Source of the DNA: Granulicella aggregans
GTDB lineage: Bacteria > Acidobacteriota > Terriglobia > Terriglobales > Acidobacteriaceae
DNA: 64,000 nucleotides
Reading direction: 5' to 3'
Assembly (NCBI RefSeq): GCF_025685565.1
Contig: NZ_JAGSYE010000001.1
Coordinates: 868,001-932,000 of the forward strand
Below the pieces are notes generated by a model that was not told the origin of the DNA, did not search any database, and was given only the letters and a program-made list of their open reading frames with translations. A program made the translations under genes and the position numbers. This document shows positions 18,063-26,923 of the stretch, piece by piece. How positions within the stretch are numbered: position 1 is the first letter of the stretch; each line of letters starts with the position of its first letter.

Positions 18063-19805
18063 CTACCTCACCGGAAACTCAGTCAGTCTCGGATCAACCC
18101 TGGGCTGCTTTGTCGTAGCCGCGTCCCCGGCCCCATTGATGATGTGCGTGATCTCCCCCTTGTCATCGAGCGCCACCGTCACCATGTGATGAAACCTCAC
18201 CCCAGGCACCTCCGGCACCTCGATCGCTCGGCTCAACACCACGTTCGGATAACGGAAGACGCTATACACACCCAGCCCCCACGCCTCGTGCTCGCGCACC
18301 CCATCCCCCACCTTGTACGACGCCCATCCGTTCACCCCCTTCGCGCTCGTCCACTCCGGCTGGCTCGGCGCGTCATACGCGATCTCAGACTGATAGAAAT
18401 AAGTCCGCCCGCGCTCCCCGTTCCACACCACCTCGAACTTCTGGTGATGCTCCACAAACAATCCGTAGATCGTCACATCGTCGCCATCCACCGTCAGCCC
18501 GTTGTCGCTCAGGTTCTTCGTCCAGCCAACTCCAGCCCCATGGTCTGCCCGCCAGATCCACGTATGATCCACCAGCACGTCGTTGCTCTCGATCACCAGG
18601 TTCGACTTCGTCTTCCCAATCCCCGCCCCGCCATCACGAAAGAAGACGTCGCTCAGCGAGATTGGGTCATCCCGATGCGTCCGAGACCCATGCGTCTCAC
18701 CCACCCGCAGCAGCGAAGGCGAGATCATCTCGCCCGCATCGAACAAGATCCCGCTCACGATGATCCCGTCGCTATCGGCAACCACCATCGCCTCAGTCCC
18801 GTGTGTAGGCCGCAGCGTCGCAAACCCCAGTCCCAGGACGATCGCATCCTTGCGCTCCACCTGGATCGGCTCGTCCAGGTCATACGTCCCCGGCGTCAGC
18901 AGCAGATGCTTCCCCGAACGCAGCGCCGCATTCATCGTCGCCGCCGTATCACTCTCCGGATGTGCAATATAGAACGCAGCCATCGGCACATCCCGCCCCG
19001 CCGTCGCGCCGCCCTTCCAGCTCACCCCGCTCGAGTTTCGCGCCAGCGCCGGCACCCGCACCGCCCATCGCCCATGCCCGTCGCTCACCAGGAACGGCTT
19101 CTCCCGCACCACCGGGGTCTCCGCGACCTTCGTATACGCAGGCTTGGGCCACTCTCCCGCCGGAGCCTGCGGCACGCCTACAAACACCATGTTCCAGTTC
19201 GATCCCGTCCAGCTCTTCCACTCCGAGTTCCGCGAGATCCACTGCTGCTGCGGCCCCGAGTCCACATTCCCATCCACCATCGTGTCCGACATCCATCCGC
19301 CGCTGGCCCACCCGCCCTTCTGGTGCAGCACCATGTCCCCGCTCACATGCATCCTCCGGAACGACACCGCCTGCGAGACCGCCCATCGCACCGTCCCACT
19401 CTCCGGCGTCACGTGAATCCCCTCCGCCGACCTCCAGAAAGTAGTCGTCGCATTGTTATTCTTCTCCGCCGCATCCGAGTACAGGCTTCCCGTAAGATGC
19501 ACCGCATCCGGCGTCCCACCCAGCCCCGCCACCTGCGTATAGAACCCCACCGGCACATTCAGCTTGTACTCACCGGGCATCAGCAGGAACGCATATCGCC
19601 CCTTGCCGAACTCGCTATGCTGCTGCTCGGCATACACCGCATCAATCTTCGACTGCATCTCCGCCGTCGGCATCTCAGGCCTGAAGACAAACACATGTGA
19701 CCCAAAGTCCGGAGCCTTCTGTGCACCAGCCATCGGAGCAAGACCGATCACAACGCCAGCCATTGCGGCAGCACGATACATAAAACGAGAGTTCGACCTA
19801 ATCAT
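18063..19805 (-). CDS. Exported right-handed beta-helix protein (pectate lyase / GH55-like)
   Basis: 580 aa. A signal peptide from the ATG at 19805 (FMYRAAAMAGVVIGLAPMAG, cleavage after MAGAQ) is placed 9 nt after AAAGGA; a second ATG 6 nt earlier is also possible. The body has two tandem segments typical of parallel beta-helix carbohydrate enzymes. The first is FGKGRYAFLLMPGEYKLNVP...GFYTQVAGLG; the second is LLLTPGTYDLDEPIQVERKD and VLGLGFATLRPTHG, followed by VDHTWIWRADHG and VDGDDVTIYGLFVEH. Relatives are often labelled coagulation factor 5/8-type or adenylyl-cyclase-like, without evidence. A polysaccharide-binding or cleaving role is inferred from fold only. Confidence 0.72.
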   Translation of the reverse strand: MIRSNSRFMYRAAAMAGVVIGLAPMAGAQKAPDFGSHVFVFRPEMPTAEMQSKIDAVYAEQQHSEFGKGRYAFLLMPGEYKLNVPVGFYTQVAGLGGTPDAVHLTGSLYSDAAEKNNNATTTFWRSAEGIHVTPESGTVRWAVSQAVSFRRMHVSGDMVLHQKGGWASGGWMSDTMVDGNVDSGPQQQWISRNSEWKSWTGSNWNMVFVGVPQAPAGEWPKPAYTKVAETPVVREKPFLVSDGHGRWAVRVPALARNSSGVSWKGGATAGRDVPMAAFYIAHPESDTAATMNAALRSGKHLLLTPGTYDLDEPIQVERKDAIVLGLGFATLRPTHGTEAMVVADSDGIIVSGILFDAGEMISPSLLRVGETHGSRTHRDDPISLSDVFFRDGGAGIGKTKSNLVIESNDVLVDHTWIWRADHGAGVGWTKNLSDNGLTVDGDDVTIYGLFVEHHQKFEVVWNGERGRTYFYQSEIAYDAPSQPEWTSAKGVNGWASYKVGDGVREHEAWGLGVYSVFRYPNVVLSRAIEVPEVPGVRFHHMVTVALDDKGEITHIINGAGDAATTKQPRVDPRLTEFPVR

Positions 19806-19889
19806 GAACATTGTTCCTTTGTATGATTTCCGACCTGATGTATAGACGGGACGCAACCAGCCGCCCCATCGTCCCCCCACAACCCAAAC

Positions 19890-20012
19890 TCCGTCATTCT
19901 GAGCGAAGCGAAGAATCCCCGCTGTTGTCTTTGCTCTTGCCGTCATCCTGAGCGAAGCGAAGGACCCCGAGGGACTACACCTCACCCATACCGCTCGAAC
20001 CTTTCAACCCAT
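19890..20012 (+). repeat. Two R-A repeats
   Basis: A short copy at 19892-19923 (GTCATTCTGAGCGAAGCGAAG, ending GAATCCCCGC) and a long copy at 19940-20012 ending CATACCGCTCGAACCTTTC. Both are + oriented. Confidence 0.8.
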
Positions 20013-20037
20013 ACGCTCATCCAAACCGTCACAGACC

Positions 20038-21735
20038 TCACCGCAACTCCCCACCCTCCTTCAACCGATAAAACCTATCCCCCACCACATGCTCAAACCT
20101 CTGCTCCAACCCATCCGGCCACTTCACCGTGACTCCATCCATCACGCCCACATCCCCCATCCCAAAGTGCAGCCTCAAATCGCTCTGCGACAGATAACTC
20201 CCCCCACTCAACACCTCCGCCATCTGCGACACCTTTCCCGTCCTCACCGTCACCGTTGCATTCAAAGCCAGCCGGTTCGACTTCGTCCCTTCAAGCTGAA
20301 AACTCACCCAGTGGTTCCCCTTCGGGGGATTCGTCTGCAACACCATCGGCTGCCCGGTAAGGTTCTCGACCACGACATTCAACCGTCCCGTGTTGAACAG
20401 GTCCCCCACCGCCAGCCCGCGGCTCACCTGCCGCATTTCGAGCGCCGCACTCTCCGAGCTCACATCCCGAAACGTCCCATCCCCGTTGTTCCAGAACAGC
20501 AGCTTCGGCTCCTTGTACGAAGTCGCCAGCTTCGCGTTGTCCACCTGCGGATACACATGCCCATTCGCCACGATCAGATCGAGCAGCCCGCGATTCGCCG
20601 TATCCAGAAACGCATCTCCCCACCCCACATCCGGCAACGTAGCCTTCGCAATCCCAGCGCTGTGCGCCACATCGGTAAAGTTCATCCCACCCTCGTTCCG
20701 ATACAACACCGCATAGTCTTCGCTGAAGTGCGTGATCGCGATACTCTCCCGCCCCGTCCTCGTATAGTCCCCCAGCGCGACACCCATGTTGGCCTGCTCC
20801 TGGCCGTTCTCACTCAGCGCAACGCCCGCGTCCGCTCCAATCTCCTTGAACTTACCCCCACCTTCGTTGTGATACAGAAAGTTCGGCTCGCCATCGTTCG
20901 CCACAAAGAGATCGAGCTTTCCATCCCCATCGAAGTCCGACCACACCGCCTGCATCCCAAAGAAGTGTTGCGGATCATTCACCCCCGCCGCCACGCTCAC
21001 CTCGGTAAACGTCCCATCCCCAGTGTTCCGATACAGCGTGTCCGGAGCTCCCTTCAATCCACGCGGCCCGCACTGCACCGCGACCTCGTGATACATGCAA
21101 GTCTTCTGCGACCCAAACGTGGGCAGATGCTCCAGATCAAGATCCACATAGTGCGGCACGAACAGATCTACAAGCCCATCGCCGTCATAGTCCCCAAACG
21201 CCACGCCCGTAGCCCATCCCTTGTCTACATCGAGCCCAGCCTTCTTCGTCACATCCGTAAACGTCCCATCACGGTTGTTCCGATAAAGCACCACCCCGCC
21301 AAAGCAGCTCACTGCCAAGTCCGGCCAGCCATCGTTATCGATGTCCCCCACCGCCGCGCCCATCGCCCAGCACGGAGCCGCCACACCCGCCTTCTCACTC
21401 ACATCCGTAAACGTCCCATCGTGGTTGTTGCGATACAGCGCACTTCTCGCGCCCTTACCCACCTGCGCCATCGCCACACTGGGAGCGTTCGTGAAGTAGA
21501 TATCCAGCCACCCATCCCCATCGAAGTCAAGCAGCGCCACGCCCCCGCTCATCGACTCCACAATGTACTTCGCCTCTGGGCTCGATAGATGGTTGAACCG
21601 AATCCCCGTCGAAGCCGTAATGTCCGTCATCGCCGCAGCCTCGTTCGCCTTCACCTGCGCCCGCGGACATCGCATCGACAATGCCGCCAGCAGCATCACC
21701 CCGCACACCCTCACCCACTCAGTTCTTCGGCGCAT
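20038..21735 (-). CDS. CRTAC1 family protein (VCBS/FG-GAP repeats + ASPIC/UnbV domain)
   Basis: 565 aa exported protein with an N-terminal hydrophobic signal (VCGVMLLAALSMRCPRAQ). Seven or so VCBS/FG-GAP blades follow, with Ca-binding loops such as DFDGDGWLDIYFTN, DIDNDGWPDL, DYDGDGLVDLFVPHY and DFDGDGKLDLF. They alternate with YRNNHDGTFTDVS units, consistent with a beta-propeller. The C-terminus is an ASPIC/UnbV domain (NRLALNATVTVRTG...SGGSYLSQSDLRLHFGMG). Function in bacteria is unknown; adhesion or carbohydrate binding is plausible. Its start overlaps the end of the upstream TPR gene by 17 nt, so both form one operon. A paralogue lies at 32928. Confidence 0.87.
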   Translation of the reverse strand: MRRRTEWVRVCGVMLLAALSMRCPRAQVKANEAAAMTDITASTGIRFNHLSSPEAKYIVESMSGGVALLDFDGDGWLDIYFTNAPSVAMAQVGKGARSALYRNNHDGTFTDVSEKAGVAAPCWAMGAAVGDIDNDGWPDLAVSCFGGVVLYRNNRDGTFTDVTKKAGLDVDKGWATGVAFGDYDGDGLVDLFVPHYVDLDLEHLPTFGSQKTCMYHEVAVQCGPRGLKGAPDTLYRNTGDGTFTEVSVAAGVNDPQHFFGMQAVWSDFDGDGKLDLFVANDGEPNFLYHNEGGGKFKEIGADAGVALSENGQEQANMGVALGDYTRTGRESIAITHFSEDYAVLYRNEGGMNFTDVAHSAGIAKATLPDVGWGDAFLDTANRGLLDLIVANGHVYPQVDNAKLATSYKEPKLLFWNNGDGTFRDVSSESAALEMRQVSRGLAVGDLFNTGRLNVVVENLTGQPMVLQTNPPKGNHWVSFQLEGTKSNRLALNATVTVRTGKVSQMAEVLSGGSYLSQSDLRLHFGMGDVGVMDGVTVKWPDGLEQRFEHVVGDRFYRLKEGGELR

Positions 21736-23008
21736 CGCTCTTCAAGTCGGAGTCCTTCAAGTCACCACCGCCCGACCCACTTCTCAGCGCCCCATAAACC
21801 CCGCGCAGCTTCTCCCGAGTCGCCTTCAGCTTCTGGTAGTCCACAATCTCCCGCTTCGCATCCTCCGTCCGGTGCAGCCTCCGATACAGCGCCGCCAGCC
21901 GATAGTGCGCCAGCATGTTCGTCGGATCGCTCTTGACGACACCTTCGAGCAGCGGTAGCGCCGCCTCCAGCTGCTCCTCATCCACCAGCTCATGCGCCAG
22001 CCCAATCGCCGCATCCGCGTTCTCCGGCTGCAAAGCCAGCGCCTCCTTGTAGCGCTTCATCGCGCCCGCATGATCGCCCTTATCCGCCGCAAGATCCCCC
22101 AGCCGAGTCATCGTCTTGTCGTCCCGCGGATTGTCCTTCAACGCCAGCTCATACTCGCCCTGCGCCTCGGCCTTCTCTGCAGGAGCACTCGATGCCGCCA
22201 GCAACTCCGCCAGCTCAAAGTGCGCTCCCGGCAGATGCGGATCGATCTTCACCGCCGCTCGCAGATTCGTAACCGCCGCCGCATTGTCTCTCGCCTTCAC
22301 CAGCTCATGCGCAATCGCCTGGTGCATCTGCGCGCTCTCCGGCCCCGCCAGCGACAGGTCCAGCAGCGCCTCACCCGCAAGGTCCGTATACACGCGATAA
22401 GCCGCATACAGCACCTCCGCATCGGCAGGCATCGCCGCCTTCAACTGCGCAACCGCAGCGGCGGCGGCAGGCAGATCATTCGCCGCCGTATCCATCTCCA
22501 CCAGCTCCAGCCCCGCCTGCTTGCGAACCTTGTCTTCGGTCAACCCCGGCAGCGCCGCAGCCAGGTCACTCCGAGCCGCAGCCACATCCCCCGCCCGCCG
22601 CTCACTGAACCCCAGCAACGCCTGCAGCTTCGCCTGCTGGGGAGCCAACGCCACCGCCGCCTTCAAGTGCGGTATCGCCTCTTGATACTGCCCATCGAAG
22701 TAAAGCAGCACACCTAGGTTCGCCTGAGCATCCAGGTTCCCCGGCTCCGCCTCCGCCACGACGGCAAACTCCTTCCGCGCCAGCTCCGGCTTCCGCTGCT
22801 GCAGATACTCCCTTGCCTTCCGCTCATGCTCCGCCACATCCGCACTCGGAGCCGAATCCTGTGCCCCATCTTGCGGACTTTGTGCCCCATTTATCGCAGC
22901 AGTATCGCGATGAGTGGGGCCAGCCCCAACCGTCTGCGCGGACAATACGCTCCAAGGCATCACCCACAGACACCCACCTACAGCGAGATAGCCAAATACA
23001 CGGTTCAT
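21719..23008 (-). CDS. Exported tetratricopeptide repeat protein
   Basis: 429 aa. A signal peptide at MNRVFGYLAVGGCLWVMPWS gives start 23008; an in-frame start 51 nt upstream is less likely. From about residue 55 come TPR units (AREYLQQRKPELARKEFAVV, NLDAQANLGVLLYFDGQYQE, KALL... and GDHAGAMKRYKEALALQPEN). It is a periplasmic or lipoprotein-like scaffold, paired with the CRTAC1 protein through a 17-nt overlap. Odd feature: residues about 30-42 (GPTHRDTAAINGA) are the in-frame translation of an R-C repeat at 22882-22920, placed between signal peptide and TPR region. Confidence 0.87.
   Translation of the reverse strand: MNRVFGYLAVGGCLWVMPWSVLSAQTVGAGPTHRDTAAINGAQSPQDGAQDSAPSADVAEHERKAREYLQQRKPELARKEFAVVAEAEPGNLDAQANLGVLLYFDGQYQEAIPHLKAAVALAPQQAKLQALLGFSERRAGDVAAARSDLAAALPGLTEDKVRKQAGLELVEMDTAANDLPAAAAAVAQLKAAMPADAEVLYAAYRVYTDLAGEALLDLSLAGPESAQMHQAIAHELVKARDNAAAVTNLRAAVKIDPHLPGAHFELAELLAASSAPAEKAEAQGEYELALKDNPRDDKTMTRLGDLAADKGDHAGAMKRYKEALALQPENADAAIGLAHELVDEEQLEAALPLLEGVVKSDPTNMLAHYRLAALYRRLHRTEDAKREIVDYQKLKATREKLRGVYGALRSGSGGGDLKDSDLKSDAPKN
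22882..22920 (+). repeat. R-C repeat inside the TPR coding sequence
   Basis: 39 bp (13 codons) of R-C: GTGCCCCATTTATCGC, AGCAGTATC, GCGATGAGTGGGGC. It is read on the minus strand in frame as part of the exported TPR protein. A partial repeat GTGCCCCAT starts 21 bp to its left. Confidence 0.82.
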
Positions 23009-23075
23009 AACAAGCTTCACTATAGAGCGCCATCTCCCGAACTGTCCCCAGCGACACAAGGCAGTTCAAGCGAGC

Positions 23076-23111
23076 AAAAAAATGCAATCGGCGACCGAGG
23101 CCGCCGATTGC
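23076..23111 (-). terminator. Rho-independent terminator of the TonB receptor gene
   Basis: On the minus strand, the 10-bp perfect stem GCAATCGGCG / CGCCGATTGC with an 8-nt loop is followed by A then seven T. It starts 19 nt after the receptor stop codon and separates it from the TPR-CRTAC1 operon. Confidence 0.9.
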
Positions 23112-23129
23112 ACGTTGGGTAGTTACGCC

Positions 23130-26100
23130 TTAAAACTCCAGGTGCGCCGCCACCTGCATCCCACGTCCACCGTTCGTCGTGCTGGTGATCTGGTTCGTGT
23201 TATCAGCAGTGCGGTAGGCCTGCCCCGGCTGTTGGTTCGTGACGCTTCCATCAGCATTCTTGATGGAGAAGGCCGTCAGGTTGTAGGTTCCGCCACCAGG
23301 CAAACCGAAGTTTGCATGGTTGAAGGCATTGGTAGCATCGGCGCGAATCTGCAATTTGACACCTTCGTGTATGTCGAAGGTCTTGCCGATAGACAGGTTG
23401 GTCAGGTCCACTCCAGGTCCATAGAGAGCGTTGCGCCGCACGTTGCCGAATGTTCCCGGCGCCGGGAGACTGAACGCTGCCGCATTGAACCACACCGTGT
23501 GGTTCTTTCCATTCACATACAGGGGAGCGCCGGTGTAGTTGGGAAACTGCGTACTACTCGTCTGTTGAAAGGTAAGGTCATTGCCACTCACAGCAACGCT
23601 GAACGGGTTCCCGCTCTGGATGATGTTTGTCGTCGTCACCTGCCAGCCGCCAAGCGCCTCGTCGAGTATCCAGCTCTTGTTCATGAACTGGCGTCCGCGA
23701 CCGAAGGGAAGCTGATAGACCAGCCGATTCTTGAACGCATTGTGGATGTCGAAGTTCGAGTTGCTGTAGTTCGCGGCGGCGTCGTTGGCAATCTGGTAGG
23801 TCTGGGCACCTGAGCGGCTACCCCAGCTCGAAGAGTCCACGGAGTCAGTGAAATGAGCCCATGTGTAGTTCGAGTCGAAGCTCAACCCATGCGAAAGCCG
23901 ACGGCTGACCGAGACCTGCAACGAGTTGTAATTCGAGATGCCGTCGTTCGAACTGGTGCTGATCCCCTGGAAGAGCGGATACGGCCGGAACGCCGTATCG
24001 TTCGAGCTCAAGTGATTGAGAGGAACCGCGTTGATGTCAGTTGGGTAGTTCAGGTTCTGCGCATGGCTTCCAACATAGGCCATCTCGAAGACCATATTCG
24101 ACCCAATAGCGTTCTGCATGGAGAGGTTGTACTGGAAGATCCGTGGGGTAGGCGTGTGATACGGGTTCGCACTGACACCCTGCCCATTGAAACGTGCAGG
24201 ATCGGTCGACGCAGCCGAGTAGGGAAGCGCCGCCCCAGTCTGAGCATTCGTGCCGGTCCCACCGAAGTAGGTGATCGGCGTAATGCCATTGGTCTGGTCG
24301 GCGACTCCACCCGAAGCGCTGATCTCCGCACCCATGCCCGAACCATAAGTATCGAGACTCAGGTTATAGGCGTACATGCCGAAGCCACCGCGGATCGTCG
24401 TCGTCGGGTGAGGCAGCCACGAGAAGCCTACGCGCGGCAGGAACGTCTTGTACTCGTTCGCCTGCAGTTGCGTCCTTCCGTTCGCATGCGTCGACCCATA
24501 CCAGAACGCTCCGAGCGTGCCGTTTGCCGGGTTGGTTACAGTCGGATCGAACGTTGCCATGTTGCCGTGCGTCTCACCCCAGCCATGACGAATCTGGTAG
24601 CGCAGGCCAACGTTGATGGTCAGGTTCGGACGCACCTTGTAGTCGTCCTGGACGAAGACCTGCGGGCTCTTCAAGCGTCCTGCGTACTCAGGCGATACGC
24701 TTGCATACCAGTTGTCCGCCGCACCCAGAAGGAAGTCCGCGTAGTCCAGACCCGTTGAGGAATCCGGCGCAGCGACACCGTTCGCGTTCAGCGTCCAGTT
24801 GCGGGTAAACGACCCATTGAACTGCAGGGTGCCGGCATTCGTGTTGCCCCAAGCCGTCGAGTTGTCCTCGTACATCAGGAACTCGCCGCCGAAGTGCAGC
24901 ACATGCTTGCCCTTGATCAGCGTGACCACGTCAGAAGGATCGAAGACGTGCTCCTTGTAGACTGCGTTCGAGCTTGGGTTGATCCACGCGTACGGATAGG
25001 AGCCGTTGAACTGTACCGCCGGCAGGCTATCCGCCTTCGCGAACTGCCAGCCAAGCTGTGCAGGGTATCCCTTGCCGAGCGTGAGGTCAGCGAAAAAATT
25101 GCCTTGGTACGTGTAGCCGAAACGGACCTCGTTGACGACATTCGGGCTGATCGTCCAGACTTCGGTGATCTGCGCTGTGTTGCTGTCCACATCGCCGCTC
25201 TGGCAGCCGACCGGGCAAGCCGAGACCGAGTTCGGATAAATGACGGGTGTATCGCGCTGCTGGTCCGTCATCGAAAGCCGGTGCGAAGCATTGATGTTGT
25301 AGTCGAACCGTCCGAAGTAGCGCTTGTAGGGCGTGGACTGCGGAAGGCTCGAGTACCAGTTGTTCTGCAGAAGTCCGGAGCCGTTCAGTTGGCCAGCCAG
25401 GAACTTGCCACCCGCGATATGGTTTGTGGGGGTCGGGTAAAGCTTCTGGAAGGCTGCCGACACCTTGTCGAAGAGCGCATCCGGGATCTCGTTGCTGCCG
25501 TACTCGCTCTGGAACGTCTGGCGAACCGGATAGGGGTTTCCAAGGGCGTCATGCGCGATCGTCTGCGTGGTCGGATCGTAGAGCAGGTGCTGCCCACTGA
25601 AGTCTCCAGCCTTCACCGCCTCGGTCGGAATCGTCTGCGTCGAGTTGCTCGCCGAACCGTGATTCACAATCTGGTCGTAGTTGAAATAGAAGAACGCCTT
25701 ATCGTGACCATTGAAGAAGTGCGGAATCAGCACCGGGCCGCCGATCGAACCGCCAAAGTCGTTGTAGCGAAGGAACGGGATCCCGGGGTTGCCGTTGAAG
25801 CCATACTGCGCCGCGTTCAACGCATCGTTCTGAAGATACTCATACGCCGTGCCATGGAACTTGTTCGTTCCACCCTTGCTGATCTGGTTGAACACCACGC
25901 CGCCAATGCCGTACTGCGCAGAAAACGCCGAGGTATTCACCTGAAGCTCAGCCACCGTCTCGAACGTGTTCACGTCCGAGTTCGCGCTGTGCGAAAGCGT
26001 CGTCGAAACACCGTCAGCCAGCACGTTGCTGTAAGGCAGGTTGCCGTTGATCGCCGCTACCTGTCCAGGGTTCGATCCGCCATTCGACTGCTGCGGAGTT

Positions 26101-26612
26101 CCCGCGCTGCCCGGCAGCAGGATCACGAAGTTCTGCCAGTCCGGTCCCGTTCCGCCGCCCACGTTCGGCAGCTGCGACATGTCCTTCGCTTCGAACGTCG
26201 TCGATTGCTCACCATTCTCGGTCGCCAGCAACGGAATGTCGGTCGTAACCACGACCTCCTGGTTCACCGATCCGACCTTCATCGTCGCATTGATCGTCGA
26301 GAACCCAACATTGATCGTGACGCTGCTGCGCTCGAAGCTCTGGAAGCCCGGCTTCTCAAACTTGATGCTGTAGGTGCCCGCGACGATCGAGGACGTATCG
26401 AACAGTCCGTCCTTGTTAGTCGTCAACGTCTTCACCACGCCAGTCGCGAGGTTCGTCACCGTTACCGTTACGCCGGGAATCAACGCGCCGCTGTCGTCGG
26501 TAGCGGTTCCGCGGATATCGCCCGCGTTCACCGCCTGGCCATGAGCCACAGATAGAGATAAGGGCGCGCACAGAGCTGCTGCCAGTGCGATTCGCCTCAT
26601 GAAATACGTCAT
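23130..26612 (-). CDS. Oar-like TonB-dependent receptor with carboxypeptidase regulatory-like domain
   Basis: 1160 aa outer-membrane protein. A signal peptide (MRRIALAAALCAPLSLSVAHG) precedes a Cna-B / carboxypeptidase-regulatory-like domain (GDIRGTATDDSGALIPGVTV...NKDGLFDTSSIVAGTYSIKF, about 30-115). A plug region follows (QEVVVTTDIPLLATENGEQS, FNQISKGGTNKFHGTAYEYL) and then a long beta-barrel ending in NGGRGMQVAAHLEF, with a C-terminal Phe typical of barrel proteins. Receptors of this type import or bind oligosaccharides in acidobacteria. GGAGGA lies 6 nt before the ATG. A LacI-type operator sits 62-78 nt upstream, and GH30 is divergent, so it probably serves glucan uptake. Confidence 0.9.
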   Translation of the reverse strand: MTYFMRRIALAAALCAPLSLSVAHGQAVNAGDIRGTATDDSGALIPGVTVTVTNLATGVVKTLTTNKDGLFDTSSIVAGTYSIKFEKPGFQSFERSSVTINVGFSTINATMKVGSVNQEVVVTTDIPLLATENGEQSTTFEAKDMSQLPNVGGGTGPDWQNFVILLPGSAGTPQQSNGGSNPGQVAAINGNLPYSNVLADGVSTTLSHSANSDVNTFETVAELQVNTSAFSAQYGIGGVVFNQISKGGTNKFHGTAYEYLQNDALNAAQYGFNGNPGIPFLRYNDFGGSIGGPVLIPHFFNGHDKAFFYFNYDQIVNHGSASNSTQTIPTEAVKAGDFSGQHLLYDPTTQTIAHDALGNPYPVRQTFQSEYGSNEIPDALFDKVSAAFQKLYPTPTNHIAGGKFLAGQLNGSGLLQNNWYSSLPQSTPYKRYFGRFDYNINASHRLSMTDQQRDTPVIYPNSVSACPVGCQSGDVDSNTAQITEVWTISPNVVNEVRFGYTYQGNFFADLTLGKGYPAQLGWQFAKADSLPAVQFNGSYPYAWINPSSNAVYKEHVFDPSDVVTLIKGKHVLHFGGEFLMYEDNSTAWGNTNAGTLQFNGSFTRNWTLNANGVAAPDSSTGLDYADFLLGAADNWYASVSPEYAGRLKSPQVFVQDDYKVRPNLTINVGLRYQIRHGWGETHGNMATFDPTVTNPANGTLGAFWYGSTHANGRTQLQANEYKTFLPRVGFSWLPHPTTTIRGGFGMYAYNLSLDTYGSGMGAEISASGGVADQTNGITPITYFGGTGTNAQTGAALPYSAASTDPARFNGQGVSANPYHTPTPRIFQYNLSMQNAIGSNMVFEMAYVGSHAQNLNYPTDINAVPLNHLSSNDTAFRPYPLFQGISTSSNDGISNYNSLQVSVSRRLSHGLSFDSNYTWAHFTDSVDSSSWGSRSGAQTYQIANDAAANYSNSNFDIHNAFKNRLVYQLPFGRGRQFMNKSWILDEALGGWQVTTTNIIQSGNPFSVAVSGNDLTFQQTSSTQFPNYTGAPLYVNGKNHTVWFNAAAFSLPAPGTFGNVRRNALYGPGVDLTNLSIGKTFDIHEGVKLQIRADATNAFNHANFGLPGGGTYNLTAFSIKNADGSVTNQQPGQAYRTADNTNQITSTTNGGRGMQVAAHLEF

Positions 26613-26673
26613 CTTGAATCCTCCGAAATGCTACTTGCCGGTTGGTTCCGCCGTCCGCGAAGACCACCGGCCG

Positions 26674-26690
26674 AAACAAACGTTTATCTT
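26674..26690. promoter_or_regulatory. LacI-type operator O1
   Basis: AAACAAACGTTTATCTT, a near-palindrome centred on CG (core ACAAACGTTTAT), 62-78 nt upstream of the TonB receptor start. Confidence 0.65.
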
Positions 26691-26784
26691 GTGAGTTGCG
26701 AGACACATTCAAGCCGATTCGAGATACAACTGTCAAGCTCCACCTTTTGATGGAGTCACCATCACGACACGCTTGAATCTCCCC

Positions 26785-26804
26785 AAGACAAAGGTTTATC
26801 TTTG
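26785..26804. promoter_or_regulatory. LacI-type operator O2
   Basis: Core ACAAAGGTTTAT within AAGACAAAGGTTTATCTT, 120-139 nt upstream of the GH30 start. Its reverse complement closely matches O4 in front of GH3. Confidence 0.65.
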
Positions 26805-26923
26805 CGCTGCCTAACAAAATCGTTTACGTCCGCGACTTTCCCATCGCGACGGCGATCCAACCAGAACTTCGAGCGGCCCAGACTCTCCCGGTCCCTTCGC
26901 AAAACGCGCTATAAAGGTTCACC

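Larger units (their letters stand above)
26613..26923. promoter_or_regulatory. Divergent control region between TonB receptor and GH30 genes
   Basis: 311 bases with two good LacI-type operators (26674-26690 and 26785-26804) and a weaker third match AACAAAATCGTTTACG at 26813. No interspersed repeats occur here, unlike neighbouring spacers. AT-rich stretches flank the operators. Confidence 0.65.

Noticed and set aside
18144..19700. 518-codon open frame on the plus strand
   Set aside because: Arg/His/Pro-rich antisense shadow of the beta-helix gene.
24894..26555. 553-codon open frame on the plus strand
   Set aside because: Antisense to the TonB receptor, highly basic, no recognisable domain.
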